Of a DNA stretch of 64,000 nucleotides, positions 41,777-51,321 are shown piece by piece. The notes beneath the pieces were generated by a model, which saw only the letters and a list, made by a program, of their open reading frames with translations, was not told the DNA's origin and did no database searches. Source of the DNA: Mesorhizobium onobrychidis (GTDB taxonomy: Bacteria > Pseudomonadota > Alphaproteobacteria > Rhizobiales > Rhizobiaceae); the NCBI RefSeq assembly GCF_024707545.1, contig NZ_CP062229.1, forward strand, positions 2,833,501-2,897,500, read 5' to 3'. The translations under genes were made by a program, and so were the position numbers. Position 1 is the first letter of the stretch; each line of letters opens with the position of its first letter.

Positions 41777-43084
41777 ATGCCGATCTTTGTCGATCGCCGA
41801 CTGAACCCGAAGGACAAGAGCCTCGGCAACCGCCAGCGCTTCCTGAAGCGTGCGCGCGAAGAGCTGAAGCGAAGCATCCGGGATCGGATCCGTATCGGCA
41901 AGATCGCCGATGTCGACAGCGAGCACGCCGTCTCGATGCCGGCGAGGGGCACAGCAGAGCCGAGCTTCAGCGATGCGAAGGACAGCGGCAGGCGGCAGCA
42001 CATCCTGCCGGGCAACAAGCATTTCGCCCCGGGCGACCGGGTTCCCAAGCCCGGCCAGGGCGGCGGCGGCTCGTCTCCGGGGAAAACGGTCTCGGAGGAC
42101 GATTTTCGTTTCGTGCTCTCACGCGAGGAGGTGCTCGACCTCTTTTTCGAGGATCTCGAACTTCCCGACATGGTCAAGCTCAACCTCAAGGAGATACTTG
42201 CCTTCAAGCCGCGCCGGGCCGGATTCGCCGCGACCGGTTCGCCGACCAACATCAATGTCGGGCGCACGATGCGACACAGCCATGGTCGCCGGATTGCGCT
42301 CAGGCGTCCTAGGCGCGAGGAACTTGATGCGATTGAGAAGGAACTCGCAATCCTGGAGGCAGAGCCCCAGAGCGCGGCGGCACACCAGCGCATTACAACG
42401 TTGCGGGAAGAGCTTGAGCGACTTGAGCGCCGCCGGAAGCGGATCGCCTATGTCGACCCCGTCGACATCCGCTTCAACCGTTTCGACGCCCAGCCCGTGC
42501 CGAATGCCAATGCGGTCATGTTCTGTCTCATGGACGTATCCGGCTCGATGGGCGAACGCGAGAAGGATCTGGCCAAGCGCTTCTTCGTGCTGTTGCACCT
42601 CTTCCTGAAACGGCGCTATGACCGCACCGAAATCGTCTTCATCCGCCATACGCACGAGGCGCAGGAGGTGGACGAGGAGACCTTCTTCTACAATACCCAA
42701 AGCGGCGGTACGGTCGTTTCCACGGCACTCGAGGAGATGCGCCGCATCATCGAGCAACGCTATCCCAGCAATGAGTGGAACATCTATGCCGCCCAGGCAT
42801 CGGACGGCGACAATTTCGTAACCGATTCCGAGCGCTGCATCGGTCTCATGGACGGCCAGATCATGCGCCTGTGCCAGTATTTCGCCTATGTCGAGATCAT
42901 CGACGAACGCGAGAGCCATATTTTCGGCAGCACCGACAATGGAACCTCGCTCTGGCGCGCCTACAGCGCTGTCAACCAGAGATGGCCGAATTTCCAGATG
43001 AGCCGTATCGCCAACGCAGCCGACATCTATCCGGTCTTTCGCCAGCTCTTTGCCAGGCAGCCGGCCTTCCAGAAAAATGCTTGA
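41777..43084 (+). CDS. yeaH: YeaH/YhbH family protein (DUF444, VWA-like)
   Basis: This 435-residue protein opens with FVDRRLNPKDKSLGNRQRFL, has a Gly/Ser-rich linker near residues 92-105, and a von Willebrand A-like C-terminal half with a MIDAS motif DVSGSMGE at 253-260, preceded by an Arg-rich coiled stretch (175-222). It works with PrkA in stress and stationary-phase physiology; the biochemical role is not established. It lies 19 bases after prkA and 11 bases before spoVR. Confidence 0.93.
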   Translation: MPIFVDRRLNPKDKSLGNRQRFLKRAREELKRSIRDRIRIGKIADVDSEHAVSMPARGTAEPSFSDAKDSGRRQHILPGNKHFAPGDRVPKPGQGGGGSSPGKTVSEDDFRFVLSREEVLDLFFEDLELPDMVKLNLKEILAFKPRRAGFAATGSPTNINVGRTMRHSHGRRIALRRPRREELDAIEKELAILEAEPQSAAAHQRITTLREELERLERRRKRIAYVDPVDIRFNRFDAQPVPNANAVMFCLMDVSGSMGEREKDLAKRFFVLLHLFLKRRYDRTEIVFIRHTHEAQEVDEETFFYNTQSGGTVVSTALEEMRRIIEQRYPSNEWNIYAAQASDGDNFVTDSERCIGLMDGQIMRLCQYFAYVEIIDERESHIFGSTDNGTSLWRAYSAVNQRWPNFQMSRIANAADIYPVFRQLFARQPAFQKNA

Positions 43085-43095
43085 GGGGGGAACCG

Positions 43096-44664
43096 ATGGC
43101 GAACCAGGCCAGCAAATCCAGCCAAACCAGCAAATCAGGATTGCTTTTTTCCGGGTCCGATTGGGATTTCAAGACACTGTCGCGCGCCTACGAAGCGATC
43201 GAGGCGATCGCGATCGAAGAGCTTCACCTCGACGTCTATCCGGTGCAGATGGAGATCATCTCGTCCCAGCAGATGCTCGACGCCTATTCCTCGGTCGGCA
43301 TGCCGCTGATGTATCGCCACTGGTCCTTCGGCAAGCATTTTCTCTATCAGGAATTGCTCTATCGCAAAGGCGGGCGGGGGCTCGCCTATGAACTGGTCAT
43401 CAATTCCAATCCTTGCATCGTCTACCTGATGGAGGAAAACACCATGGCCCTGCAGGCCCTGGTGACAGCTCATGCAGCGCTTGGCCATAATCATTTTTTC
43501 AAGAACAACCACCTGTTCCGGCAATGGACCGACGCCAGCGCGATCCTGAGCTATCTCGACTTCGCCAAGGGTTACATTGCCCGTTGCGAGGAGCGGCACG
43601 GCGTCGCCGCGGTGGAGGCGATCCTCGATGCGGCCCATGCGCTGATGGAACAGGGCGTGTTCAGATATCACCGGCCGCCGAAGCTGTCGTCGGAGCGGCA
43701 GCGTGAAGGCGTTCGCGAGCGGCTGGAGTACGAAGAGCGTTCCTACAATGACCTGTGGCGCACGCTCCCGCGTTCGAAGGACGGGACCAAGGCCAGCGGA
43801 ACGGACCTCGGCATGGCGGAGCGGAAGAAAACGCTCAACCTGCCCGAGGAGAATCTGCTCTACTTCCTAGAAAAAAACAGCCTGGTTCTGGAGCCCTGGC
43901 AACGTGAAATCATCAGGATCGTCCGCGTCGTCGCGCAATACTTTTATCCGCAGCGGCAAACGCAGGTGATGAACGAGGGTTGCGCCACTTTCGTGCACTA
44001 CACACTCATGAACATGCTGTTCGATCGCGGCCTGATCAGCGAAGGCGCGATGCTGGAAATCCTGCGCAACCATTCGAACGTGATCTTCCAGCCGGGCTTC
44101 GACGACCCGCGTTTTTCCGGCATCAATCCTTATGCGTTGGGCCTCGACATGATGCAGGACATCCAGCGCATATCGACTGAGCCGACCGCCGAGGATCGTG
44201 ACTGGTTCCCCGATATCGCCGGCAACGGCAATTGGCGCGAAACCCTGCTCGACGCGTGGGCGAACCATCGCGACGAATCTTTCATCCGCCAGTATCTGAG
44301 CCCGGCTCTGATGCGGAAATGGCGGTTCTTTATCCTCGCCGATGCCGCTAGCGAACCGCACTACGAAGTCGCGTCGATACACAATGAGCGTGGCTACGAA
44401 AAGATACGCGCCGGGCTTGCCCACAGCTACGACATCGGCTCGAGCCGGCCGGATATTCAGGTGGTGGATGTCGATCTGCTCGGCGACCGACAGTTGCGAC
44501 TGGAGCACAAGGTGAAGAACGGCATCATGCTGGAGGAGGCCAGTCGCGACGCCACCCTGCGCCATATCCGTCGCCTGTGGGGCTATGAGGTCAGCCTGGC
44601 GGCGATCGACGCGCAAACCGGCGGGACGCTCAACGAACGGTCGACCAGCCAAATCGGGGAATGA
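43096..44664 (+). CDS. spoVR: SpoVR family protein (YcgB)
   Basis: This 522-residue protein belongs to the SpoVR/YcgB family, named for a Bacillus spore-cortex gene but widespread in non-sporulating bacteria. Recognisable parts are DVYPVQMEIISSQQMLDAYS, the segment MPLMYRHWSFGKHF, LVINSNPCIVYLMEENTM, and HNHFFKNN. The ATG is behind GGGGGG. It is the third gene of the prkA-yeaH-spoVR operon and probably shares its stress role. Confidence 0.93.
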   Translation: MANQASKSSQTSKSGLLFSGSDWDFKTLSRAYEAIEAIAIEELHLDVYPVQMEIISSQQMLDAYSSVGMPLMYRHWSFGKHFLYQELLYRKGGRGLAYELVINSNPCIVYLMEENTMALQALVTAHAALGHNHFFKNNHLFRQWTDASAILSYLDFAKGYIARCEERHGVAAVEAILDAAHALMEQGVFRYHRPPKLSSERQREGVRERLEYEERSYNDLWRTLPRSKDGTKASGTDLGMAERKKTLNLPEENLLYFLEKNSLVLEPWQREIIRIVRVVAQYFYPQRQTQVMNEGCATFVHYTLMNMLFDRGLISEGAMLEILRNHSNVIFQPGFDDPRFSGINPYALGLDMMQDIQRISTEPTAEDRDWFPDIAGNGNWRETLLDAWANHRDESFIRQYLSPALMRKWRFFILADAASEPHYEVASIHNERGYEKIRAGLAHSYDIGSSRPDIQVVDVDLLGDRQLRLEHKVKNGIMLEEASRDATLRHIRRLWGYEVSLAAIDAQTGGTLNERSTSQIGE

Positions 44665-44734
44665 CCAAAAGCGGAATGGCCGGCGACGGCGTCGTTCTGC
44701 CGCCAATCGCTGCAAAATCCGCGCAGTTTCGTGA

Positions 44735-44965
44735 TCAAGCCGTTGGACCCGGGAAGGTCGGTTCCGTGGGAATCTCGGATGGTGTCTCGGGCGGAATTTC
44801 GACGGGCTGCCTTTGCGGGCTGGGAACGGGATCAGGCGAAGGCGGAGGAACGCCCGGAGGCTCACCCGGCGGAGTTTCCGGCGGAGCAGGCGGCCGGGCA
44901 GGCTCGGGATTGGGATTATCCGGCATCGGCACGGGATTATTCGGATCAGGATCAGGATCGGTCAT
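44735..44965 (-). CDS. Proline-rich small protein
   Basis: This 76-residue protein is almost entirely proline, glutamate, aspartate, threonine and serine (MTDPDPDPNNPVPMPDNP at the start), so it must be disordered. A GGGAG ribosome site 6 bases before the ATG supports real translation. Opposite-strand frames over the same DNA are glycine-rich shadows. Similar proline-rich peptides are annotated as hypothetical in rhizobia; no function is known. Confidence 0.6.
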   Translation of the reverse strand: MTDPDPDPNNPVPMPDNPNPEPARPPAPPETPPGEPPGVPPPSPDPVPSPQRQPVEIPPETPSEIPTEPTFPGPTA

Positions 44966-45040
44966 GGGACACTCCCGAATCTTGCTTCACATCTCCTCGA
45001 CGCCGCTGTTTTCCAACTCAACAGTTCCGGCGCCAAGGAC

Positions 45041-45247
45041 CTACTTGTTCGTCCGCATCTTTTGCCTTGGATTGATCCCGCCAAGGGCGTTCGTGTCGTT
45101 CTCGACGTCGCCCTCGATCGTGTTTTCGCCTTCGAGTACGAGTTCGTCGCCCTCCTTGATCGTGCCCTTCGAGGTCCCGATACCGGGATTGTTCCTCAGA
45201 TCGGCATCGCTCGGCTTTTTCCACTTTGGATGTTTGGTTCCGCTCAT
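45041..45247 (-). CDS. Small hydrophilic stress-type protein
   Basis: This 68-residue hydrophilic protein (MSGTKHPKWKKPSDADLRNN at the start) has a near-perfect AAGGAG ribosome site 7 bases from the ATG. It lacks cysteine and hydrophobic segments and is rich in Asn, Gly, Lys and Glu, like many desiccation or stress-induced small proteins, though no family is recognised. An EcfG-like promoter lies about 40 bases upstream. Confidence 0.6.
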   Translation of the reverse strand: MSGTKHPKWKKPSDADLRNNPGIGTSKGTIKEGDELVLEGENTIEGDVENDTNALGGINPRQKMRTNK

Positions 45248-45282
45248 GGCACAACTCCTTCGAAAAGGGGTCCTGTTCTAGA

Positions 45283-45307
45283 AACAGCAGGGCGCGATGA
45301 ATGTTCC
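45283..45307 (-). promoter_or_regulatory. Possible EcfG-type promoter of the small protein at 45041
   Basis: On the minus strand GGAAC is followed after 16 bases by TGTT. The -35 is exact and the -10 differs by one base from CGTT. The spacing and position relative to the start fit a general-stress promoter. Confidence 0.35.
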
Positions 45308-45349
45308 GCCGAAACTCACCTTGATAATACGGCCGTGTCGGAGGGGCGG

Positions 45350-47341
45350 CTAAAGCCCGAACGGATAGGTGTCGGGAACACCGGTTCCCAGATGCTCCGG
45401 CCCAAGCAGCGTCACCGCGGCGGTCTCGTCAAACCAGACGAACGCGTCAAACTGCTGGGAAAGAGAGGCATCCGCGTAATGGCTGCGCAGTTCGGTTTCC
45501 GGCCGATAGATCACGCCGATGAAGCGCTCCAGCCGACGCTCCAGAAGCCGCTCGCGCAACGTATCGTCGCGCTTGATATCGAGCAGGAAACGCGAGACGC
45601 CGCAGTCATGGCAAAGCCGCTCGTAGCTATCGCTATGGGAAGGCCGCACCTGCTTGATTTCCATCTCGCCATCCCAGTCGGAGGCCGCGGCGACTGTCCC
45701 GGAATGCGTACTGAGCCCGATCAAGGCTGCCTCGTCGCCGAAGCGTTGGCGGCAGAGCTGGCCAATGTTCACTTCGTCCCTGACAATCCCCATTTCGGTA
45801 TAGCGGGCATCTCCGATATGGGAATTATGCGCCCACACGACCGCCTTGGCGTTAGGCCCGCGAGCTTCCAACAGATGCTCGAGTGTCTCGAACATATGGG
45901 TGTCGCGCAGGTTCCAGGACTGCGCCCCGCCATAGTACATGATCCGATAGTAGCGTTCCGCGGAAGCGATCAGCCGGGCATTCTGGGTGGCATCCAGGAA
46001 ATCGACACCGTCCTGCTGGGCATAGTCGAGCTGCCTGGCAAGCAGTTCGCGGCACTGTTCGAGCACGGCCTGCTCGCATTTCTCGTAGCCGGAGGTGAGC
46101 GCGACACGGCCGTAGGTGGATGGTTCATTTTGCCAAGGCGTCAGGCAGCCATAGCGTTCACGTGCGATCTTTGCTGCCTGCGGATCGACCCTGTCGAGAT
46201 ATTGCAGAACCGCGGCGATCGATCCGCTCATATTGTAAATATCGAGGCCGTAGAACCCCGCCAGTCGGGACGATATCCTGATGCGCTCATTGTGCTGTCG
46301 CATCCAGTCGACGAACGCCGCGACGTCCGTGTTGCGCCACATCCAGGTGGGAAACCGCTGGAACGGCGGATCGGCGTTGGCCCGCGGCGGCCGATGGCGG
46401 ACGTAGCGGTCGATCGCCGCTGCATCGGGCCAGTCGGCCTCGACTGCGACGATGGTGAAGCCGTGCTTCTCGATGAGCCTGCGGGTGATCGCCGCGCGGG
46501 CCCGGTAGAACTCCGACGTGCCGTGGCTCGCTTCACCGAGCAGGACGACGCGCCGGTCGCCAAACCGGTCGAACAATTCGCCGAATGCCGGATCGTCGAA
46601 GCCCGGCAGCGGTTCGGCCGCCGCCGCGATCATATCCGGCAGGCTGCGCGTGCGCGCGCGTCCGGACGGACGATCCGCGATACGGTTGCCGCTCTCGGGC
46701 CAGCCCTGCTCGCCGATGAGCGGGACAAACCGCACGCCGCCGAAATCCTCCTCGCTGTACGTTGCAGCGCCGGTTCGGGTGACCTTGAGAAGGCGCTGAT
46801 CATGCGGTTCGTCGCCGACCGGGATGACGAGCCTGTCACCGACGTCGAGCTGTTCCTGAAGGGCAAGCGGCGCACCGGGTCCGCCGGCGGCGACCAGGAT
46901 GGCGTCGAAGGGCGCTGCGTCGGGCCAGCCTTTAGTGCCATCGCCGGTGCGGACTTCGATATTGTCATAGCCAAGCTCTTCGAACCGCTGTCTCGCCGTT
47001 TCGGCCAACCCGGCGTGGCGTTCGATCGTGTAAACGTGTTCAACGATCCGGCTCATCACGGCAGCCGCGTACCCTGAGCCGGTGCCAACCTCCAGGACAT
47101 GGTCGCCCGGTCCGATCTCTGCCATCTCGATCATCAAGGCGACGATGTAGGGCTGCGATATCGTCTGACCCTCGGCAATCGGCAGCGGCCCGTCCTCGTA
47201 GGCGAATTCTTCAAAGCCGGGAGCGACGAAAGCCTCGCGCGGAACCTCACGCATCGCTTCCAGCACCTCGCGGTCATGGATGCCACGGCGGCTGAGATGG
47301 ACCTCGACCATTCGGTTGCGTGCATCGGAAAGATCGAGCAT
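45350..47341 (-). CDS. Protein-L-isoaspartate O-methyltransferase fused to an erythromycin-esterase-like domain
   Basis: This 663-residue protein joins two enzymes. Residues 1-210 are a PCMT, which repairs damaged aspartyl residues with S-adenosylmethionine: AFVAPGFEEFAYEDGPLPI, the SAM loop EVGTGSGYAAAVMS and FDAILVAAGGP. Residues 235-655 are an erythromycin-esterase (EreA-like) domain: VVLLGEASHGTSEFY with the catalytic His/Glu pair, VAVEADWPDA, and the second-half AVVWAHNSHIGDARYTEMG. The Ere domain often occurs alone with unknown non-antibiotic substrates. The ATG is behind AAAAGGAG. The fusion is in one intact frame, so it is not an assembly error. It is divergent from phosphoketolase. 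Confidence 0.9.
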   Translation of the reverse strand: MLDLSDARNRMVEVHLSRRGIHDREVLEAMREVPREAFVAPGFEEFAYEDGPLPIAEGQTISQPYIVALMIEMAEIGPGDHVLEVGTGSGYAAAVMSRIVEHVYTIERHAGLAETARQRFEELGYDNIEVRTGDGTKGWPDAAPFDAILVAAGGPGAPLALQEQLDVGDRLVIPVGDEPHDQRLLKVTRTGAATYSEEDFGGVRFVPLIGEQGWPESGNRIADRPSGRARTRSLPDMIAAAAEPLPGFDDPAFGELFDRFGDRRVVLLGEASHGTSEFYRARAAITRRLIEKHGFTIVAVEADWPDAAAIDRYVRHRPPRANADPPFQRFPTWMWRNTDVAAFVDWMRQHNERIRISSRLAGFYGLDIYNMSGSIAAVLQYLDRVDPQAAKIARERYGCLTPWQNEPSTYGRVALTSGYEKCEQAVLEQCRELLARQLDYAQQDGVDFLDATQNARLIASAERYYRIMYYGGAQSWNLRDTHMFETLEHLLEARGPNAKAVVWAHNSHIGDARYTEMGIVRDEVNIGQLCRQRFGDEAALIGLSTHSGTVAAASDWDGEMEIKQVRPSHSDSYERLCHDCGVSRFLLDIKRDDTLRERLLERRLERFIGVIYRPETELRSHYADASLSQQFDAFVWFDETAAVTLLGPEHLGTGVPDTYPFGL

Positions 47342-47480
47342 CTTTTACTCCTTTTGCGGGCTGGCGGTCCTCCGCACTGATTGTCCCCAATCGCGCCCAA
47401 CGGCTCCCCGGCGACAATCCCTCGATCGGCGTGCGCTCGGCTCGGCAGCGCTTGATCTCATTTCGGCGGCTCGTCTCCTT

Positions 47481-47505
47481 AACCGTTGGCGAGCTTCCAG
47501 GTTCC
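47481..47505 (-). promoter_or_regulatory. Possible EcfG-type promoter of the PCMT-Ere gene
   Basis: On the minus strand GGAAC is followed after 16 bases by GGTT, one base away from the CGTT -10. It lies about 140 bases upstream of the ATG, so a long leader would result. Confidence 0.3.
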
Positions 47506-47629
47506 TGCAAAAAGAGCGATTGGCGGGCGCAAATGGCGGCTCCAGCCGAACTTATTTCCGTGAAAATCCTTTCTCCGGGGCGATCTCACTCCAGATATCG
47601 ACGAGCGAACGCATTCTGGAGACGTTTCG

Positions 47630-50041
47630 ATGAACGACGAAGCTCGGACCACCGCGCAGCCAACAGGCCTTGATCAGGTCAATCTCATGGACCGCTATTG
47701 GCGCGCCGCGAACTACATTTCGGTTGGCCAGATCTACCTGCTCGACAATCCGCTGCTGCGCGAGCCGCTGAAGGCCGAACACGTCAAGCCGCGGCTGCTC
47801 GGCCATTGGGGCACGACACCTGGCCTCAATTTCATCTACGTCCACCTGAACCGCGTTATCCGTGAACGCGGTCTCGACGTTCTGTTTATCTGCGGCCCAG
47901 GTCATGGCGGCCCGTCGATGGTCGCAAACACGTGGCTCGAGGGCACCTACAGCGAGATCTATCCCGAAATCGGCCAGGGCGAAGATGGCCTGAGAAAACT
48001 CTTCCGGCAATTCTCCTTCCCTGGCGGGGTGCCAAGCCACGCTGCTCCGGAAACGCCCGGCTCGATCCATGAAGGCGGAGAACTGGGATATGCGCTGGTC
48101 CATGCTTTCGGCGCGGTTTTCGACAATCCCTATCTGGTGGTCGCCTGCGTCGTCGGCGACGGCGAAGCGGAAACCGGTCCGCTCGCGGCGGCATGGCACT
48201 CCAACAAGTTCCTCAACCCGGCATCCGACGGCGCCGTGCTGCCGATCCTGCATCTCAACGGCTATAAGATCGCCAACCCGACGATCCTTGCCCGCATGGA
48301 TGACGTGGAATTGCGAAGCCTGTTCGCCGGCTATGGCTACGAACCGTTTTTCGTCGAAGGTCACGAGCCAGTTCCCATGCATCGGTTGATGGCCACGAAG
48401 CTGGACACCGCGCTCGACAGAATCCGCTCGATCCAGAAGCGAGCCCGTGCTTCGGGCTGGCAGGGAGAGCGTCCGCTGTGGCCGATGATCGTGCTGCGCA
48501 GCCCGAAGGGGTGGACCGGACCGAAAGAGGTCGACGGCAAGAAGGTCGAGGATTTCTGGCGCTCGCATCAAGTGCCGGTGTCGAACGCTCGCGGCAACGA
48601 AGGACACCGCAAGATCCTCGAAGACTGGATGCGGAGCTACGAACCGGAAAAGCTGTTCGACAAAAGCGGGCATCTGATTCCAGAGCTGGCGGCGCTTGCG
48701 CCAACCGGCTCCCAGCGCATGGGCACAACCCCATACGCCAATGGCGGATTGCTGAAGCGTGATCTCGAGCTTCCCGATTGGAGAAGCCTGGCGCTCGATG
48801 TGCCGCGTCCGGGAGGTGCCAAGGCCGAGGCGACGCGGGTTCTCGGAAGCTATCTCCGCGACGTCGTACGCCTGAATGCGCAGGCCAGGAATTTCCGGCT
48901 GATGGGGCCGGATGAGACATCCTCCAACCGCCTTGACGACGTCTTCGAGGTCACGAACCGGGTCTGGATGCAGCGGATCGAGCCCTATGACGTCCACCTC
49001 TCCCGTGACGGCCGCGTCATGGAAGTGCTCAGCGAGCATCTTTGCCAGGGTTGGCTGGAGGGCTACCTGCTGACCGGCCGCCATGGCCTGTTCTCATGCT
49101 ACGAGGCGTTCATCCACATCGTCGATTCCATGGTCAACCAGCATGCGAAATGGCTGAAGACATCCCGCGAGCTTGCCTGGCGCAAGCCGATCGCCTCACT
49201 CAATTACCTGCTGACCTCCCATGTCTGGCGGCAGGATCACAACGGCTTCAGCCACCAGGATCCGGGCTTTGCCGATTTCGTCGCCAACAAGAAGGCCGAT
49301 ACGGTCAGGCTCTATTTCCCGCCGGATGCCAACACGCTGCTCTGGATCACCGAGCATTGCCTGAAAACCTACAACCGCATCAACGTGATCACCGCCGGCA
49401 AGCAGCCAGCGCCGCAATGGCTGTCCGTCGAAGACGCAGAAGCGCACTGCAGGGCGGGGGCGGGGACCTGGGAATGGGCCGGGACGGTTGCCAAGGGCGA
49501 GGATCCGGATGTGGTCATGGCCTGCGCCGGCGACGTGCCGACACTGGAGACGCTCGCTGCAACGGATATTCTGCGTTCGGCGCTTCCGGACCTGAAGGTT
49601 CGCGTCGTCAACGTGGTCGACCTGATGACGCTGCAGTCGAATTCAGAGCATCCGCATGGCCTCGCCGATGAGGATTTCGACGCACTGTTCACGAAAACCA
49701 AGCCAGTCATCTTCGCCTATCACGGCTATCCCTACCTCATCCACCGCCTGACCTACCGACGCGCCAACCATGACAACATGCATGTGCATGGTTTTCGCGA
49801 AGAAGGCACCACCACGACGCCGTTCGACATGGTCGTACTCAATGAACTTGACCGTTTTCACCTGGCGCTCGCCGCGATCAAACACGTACCTGGGCTCGCC
49901 GAACGTGCGAAAGGCCTTGCTGCCGAACTTCAAGCGAAGCTTGTGGAACATAGGGCCTATGTCCGCGAGTACGGCGAAGACATGCCCGAGGTTCAGGAGT
50001 GGAACTGGCCGGAGAACAGCGCGACGAAGGCTGGCGATTGA
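47630..50041 (+). CDS. xfp: Xylulose-5-phosphate/fructose-6-phosphate phosphoketolase
   Basis: This 803-residue thiamine-diphosphate enzyme splits xylulose 5-phosphate or fructose 6-phosphate with phosphate to acetyl phosphate plus glyceraldehyde 3-phosphate or erythrose 4-phosphate. The TPP motif is GDGEAETG at 176-183, with [36 protein letters not shown] and [19 protein letters not shown] all characteristic; [18 protein letters not shown] is the pyrimidine-binding region. The length is typical. It ends in a TGATG overlap with acetate kinase, so acetyl phosphate is turned into acetate and ATP. The same DNA region carries several stress-type promoters. Confidence 0.96.
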   Translation: MNDEARTTAQPTGLDQVNLMDRYWRAANYISVGQIYLLDNPLLREPLKAEHVKPRLLGHWGTTPGLNFIYVHLNRVIRERGLDVLFICGPGHGGPSMVANTWLEGTYSEIYPEIGQGEDGLRKLFRQFSFPGGVPSHAAPETPGSIHEGGELGYALVHAFGAVFDNPYLVVACVVGDGEAETGPLAAAWHSNKFLNPASDGAVLPILHLNGYKIANPTILARMDDVELRSLFAGYGYEPFFVEGHEPVPMHRLMATKLDTALDRIRSIQKRARASGWQGERPLWPMIVLRSPKGWTGPKEVDGKKVEDFWRSHQVPVSNARGNEGHRKILEDWMRSYEPEKLFDKSGHLIPELAALAPTGSQRMGTTPYANGGLLKRDLELPDWRSLALDVPRPGGAKAEATRVLGSYLRDVVRLNAQARNFRLMGPDETSSNRLDDVFEVTNRVWMQRIEPYDVHLSRDGRVMEVLSEHLCQGWLEGYLLTGRHGLFSCYEAFIHIVDSMVNQHAKWLKTSRELAWRKPIASLNYLLTSHVWRQDHNGFSHQDPGFADFVANKKADTVRLYFPPDANTLLWITEHCLKTYNRINVITAGKQPAPQWLSVEDAEAHCRAGAGTWEWAGTVAKGEDPDVVMACAGDVPTLETLAATDILRSALPDLKVRVVNVVDLMTLQSNSEHPHGLADEDFDALFTKTKPVIFAYHGYPYLIHRLTYRRANHDNMHVHGFREEGTTTTPFDMVVLNELDRFHLALAAIKHVPGLAERAKGLAAELQAKLVEHRAYVREYGEDMPEVQEWNWPENSATKAGD

Positions 50042-51213
50042 TGCGACACGCAATTCTTGCACTGAACGCCGGCTCCTCCAGCATCAAGTTCGGACTATAC
50101 GACCTTGAACCCTCCGCGGAACTGCAACTTGTCTCGCGTGGCAAGCTGGATCTGGGCGATGCGCCGAGGCTCAGCGCGAAGGCGGCCGATGGAACAGTGC
50201 ATTGTGATCGGCCGCTTGCCGGAGACGCGCGCAACGCGGGCATCGACGCGTTGCTCGATTGGATCGAGAGCGAACTTGGCGGCAGGAAACTAATCGCCGC
50301 CGGCCATCGCATCGTGCATGGCGGGCGCGAGTTCGTCGAACCCGTCCGTCTGACGCCTGCCGTGATCGAGGGCTTGGACAGGCTGACGCCGCTTGCTCCG
50401 CTGCACCAGCCTGGCAGTCTCGCGCCGATCCGGACACTTGCAGCGCTGCGGCCGGATCTGCCGCAGGTCGGCTGCTTCGACACAGCCTTCCATCAGACCA
50501 TCGATCCGATCGTGAGCCGCTTCGCGCTGCCGCGCAAATACGATGCGGAAGGGATCCGCCGCTACGGGTTTCACGGTCTTTCCTACGAATATATCGCCGG
50601 GCGGCTCAAGGAGATATCGCCCGCGCTAGCAGCGAAGCGGACGATCGTCGCCCATCTCGGCAACGGAGCGAGCCTGTGCGCCATGCGCGACGGGAGAAGC
50701 GTCGATACGACAATGGGCTTTTCCGCACTCGATGGCCTGGTCATGGGCACGCGTTGCGGTGCCATCGATCCGGGCGTGCTTTTGTACTTCGTGCTGGAAC
50801 GAGGCATCGCGGGGGACGCTCTGCAGCACATGCTTTATGAGGAATCCGGGCTGCTCGGAATATCCGGCATCTCGGGCGACATGCGCACGTTGGAAGCAAG
50901 CGACGACCCCAACGCCCGCGAAGCGGTAGACCTTTTTGCTTTCAGGGCCGCAAGGGAAGCTGCCGCGCTCGCCAACACGTTGGGCGGCCTCGAATGCCTC
51001 GTGTTCACCGCCGGCATTGGCGAGCACTCGGCGCCGGTCCGCATGGCAATATGCGAAAGGCTTCGTTGGCTTGGCGTGGCGATCGACGAGCCATCCAACG
51101 CCGCCCATGCCGAGATCATAGGCCGACCTGACAGCAAGGTCGAAATACGCGTCGTCGCGACCGATGAGGAAAGCATCATTGCCCGCCACGCGCGCGCACA
51201 AGGGAATGCTTGA
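50041..51213 (+). CDS. ackA: Acetate kinase
   Basis: This 390-residue enzyme makes acetate and ATP from acetyl phosphate. Motifs include LALNAGSSSIKFGLYD at the N-terminus, HRIVHGG, VGCFDTAFHQTI, YGFHGLSYEYI, AHLGNGASLCA and VFTAGIGEHS. The ATG overlaps the phosphoketolase stop by one base, so the pair is translationally coupled. Without a phosphotransacetylase nearby, the substrate should be acetyl phosphate from phosphoketolase. Confidence 0.95.
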   Translation: MRHAILALNAGSSSIKFGLYDLEPSAELQLVSRGKLDLGDAPRLSAKAADGTVHCDRPLAGDARNAGIDALLDWIESELGGRKLIAAGHRIVHGGREFVEPVRLTPAVIEGLDRLTPLAPLHQPGSLAPIRTLAALRPDLPQVGCFDTAFHQTIDPIVSRFALPRKYDAEGIRRYGFHGLSYEYIAGRLKEISPALAAKRTIVAHLGNGASLCAMRDGRSVDTTMGFSALDGLVMGTRCGAIDPGVLLYFVLERGIAGDALQHMLYEESGLLGISGISGDMRTLEASDDPNAREAVDLFAFRAAREAAALANTLGGLECLVFTAGIGEHSAPVRMAICERLRWLGVAIDEPSNAAHAEIIGRPDSKVEIRVVATDEESIIARHARAQGNA

Positions 51214-51245
51214 TAACGCAATCATCGCGCGGTTTGCCAGGGCAA

Positions 51246-51270
51246 GGAACCCTGCGCGTCCGCGACCGTT
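51246..51270 (+). promoter_or_regulatory. EcfG-type general-stress promoter
   Basis: GGAAC at 51246-51250 and CGTT at 51267-51270, separated by exactly 16 bases, match the alphaproteobacterial EcfG (sigma-EcfG) consensus perfectly. The next start codon is 51 bases downstream. Confidence 0.65.
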
Positions 51271-51321
51271 TCCCTTGTCTGATTACCTAAGGGAGATCTG
51301 ATTACCAAAGGGAGAAATCCA

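Noticed and set aside
44813..47077. 754-codon plus-strand open frame opposite the PCMT-Ere gene
   Set aside because: The minus strand encodes two clear enzyme domains with catalytic motifs and a strong ribosome site; the plus-strand frame has none.
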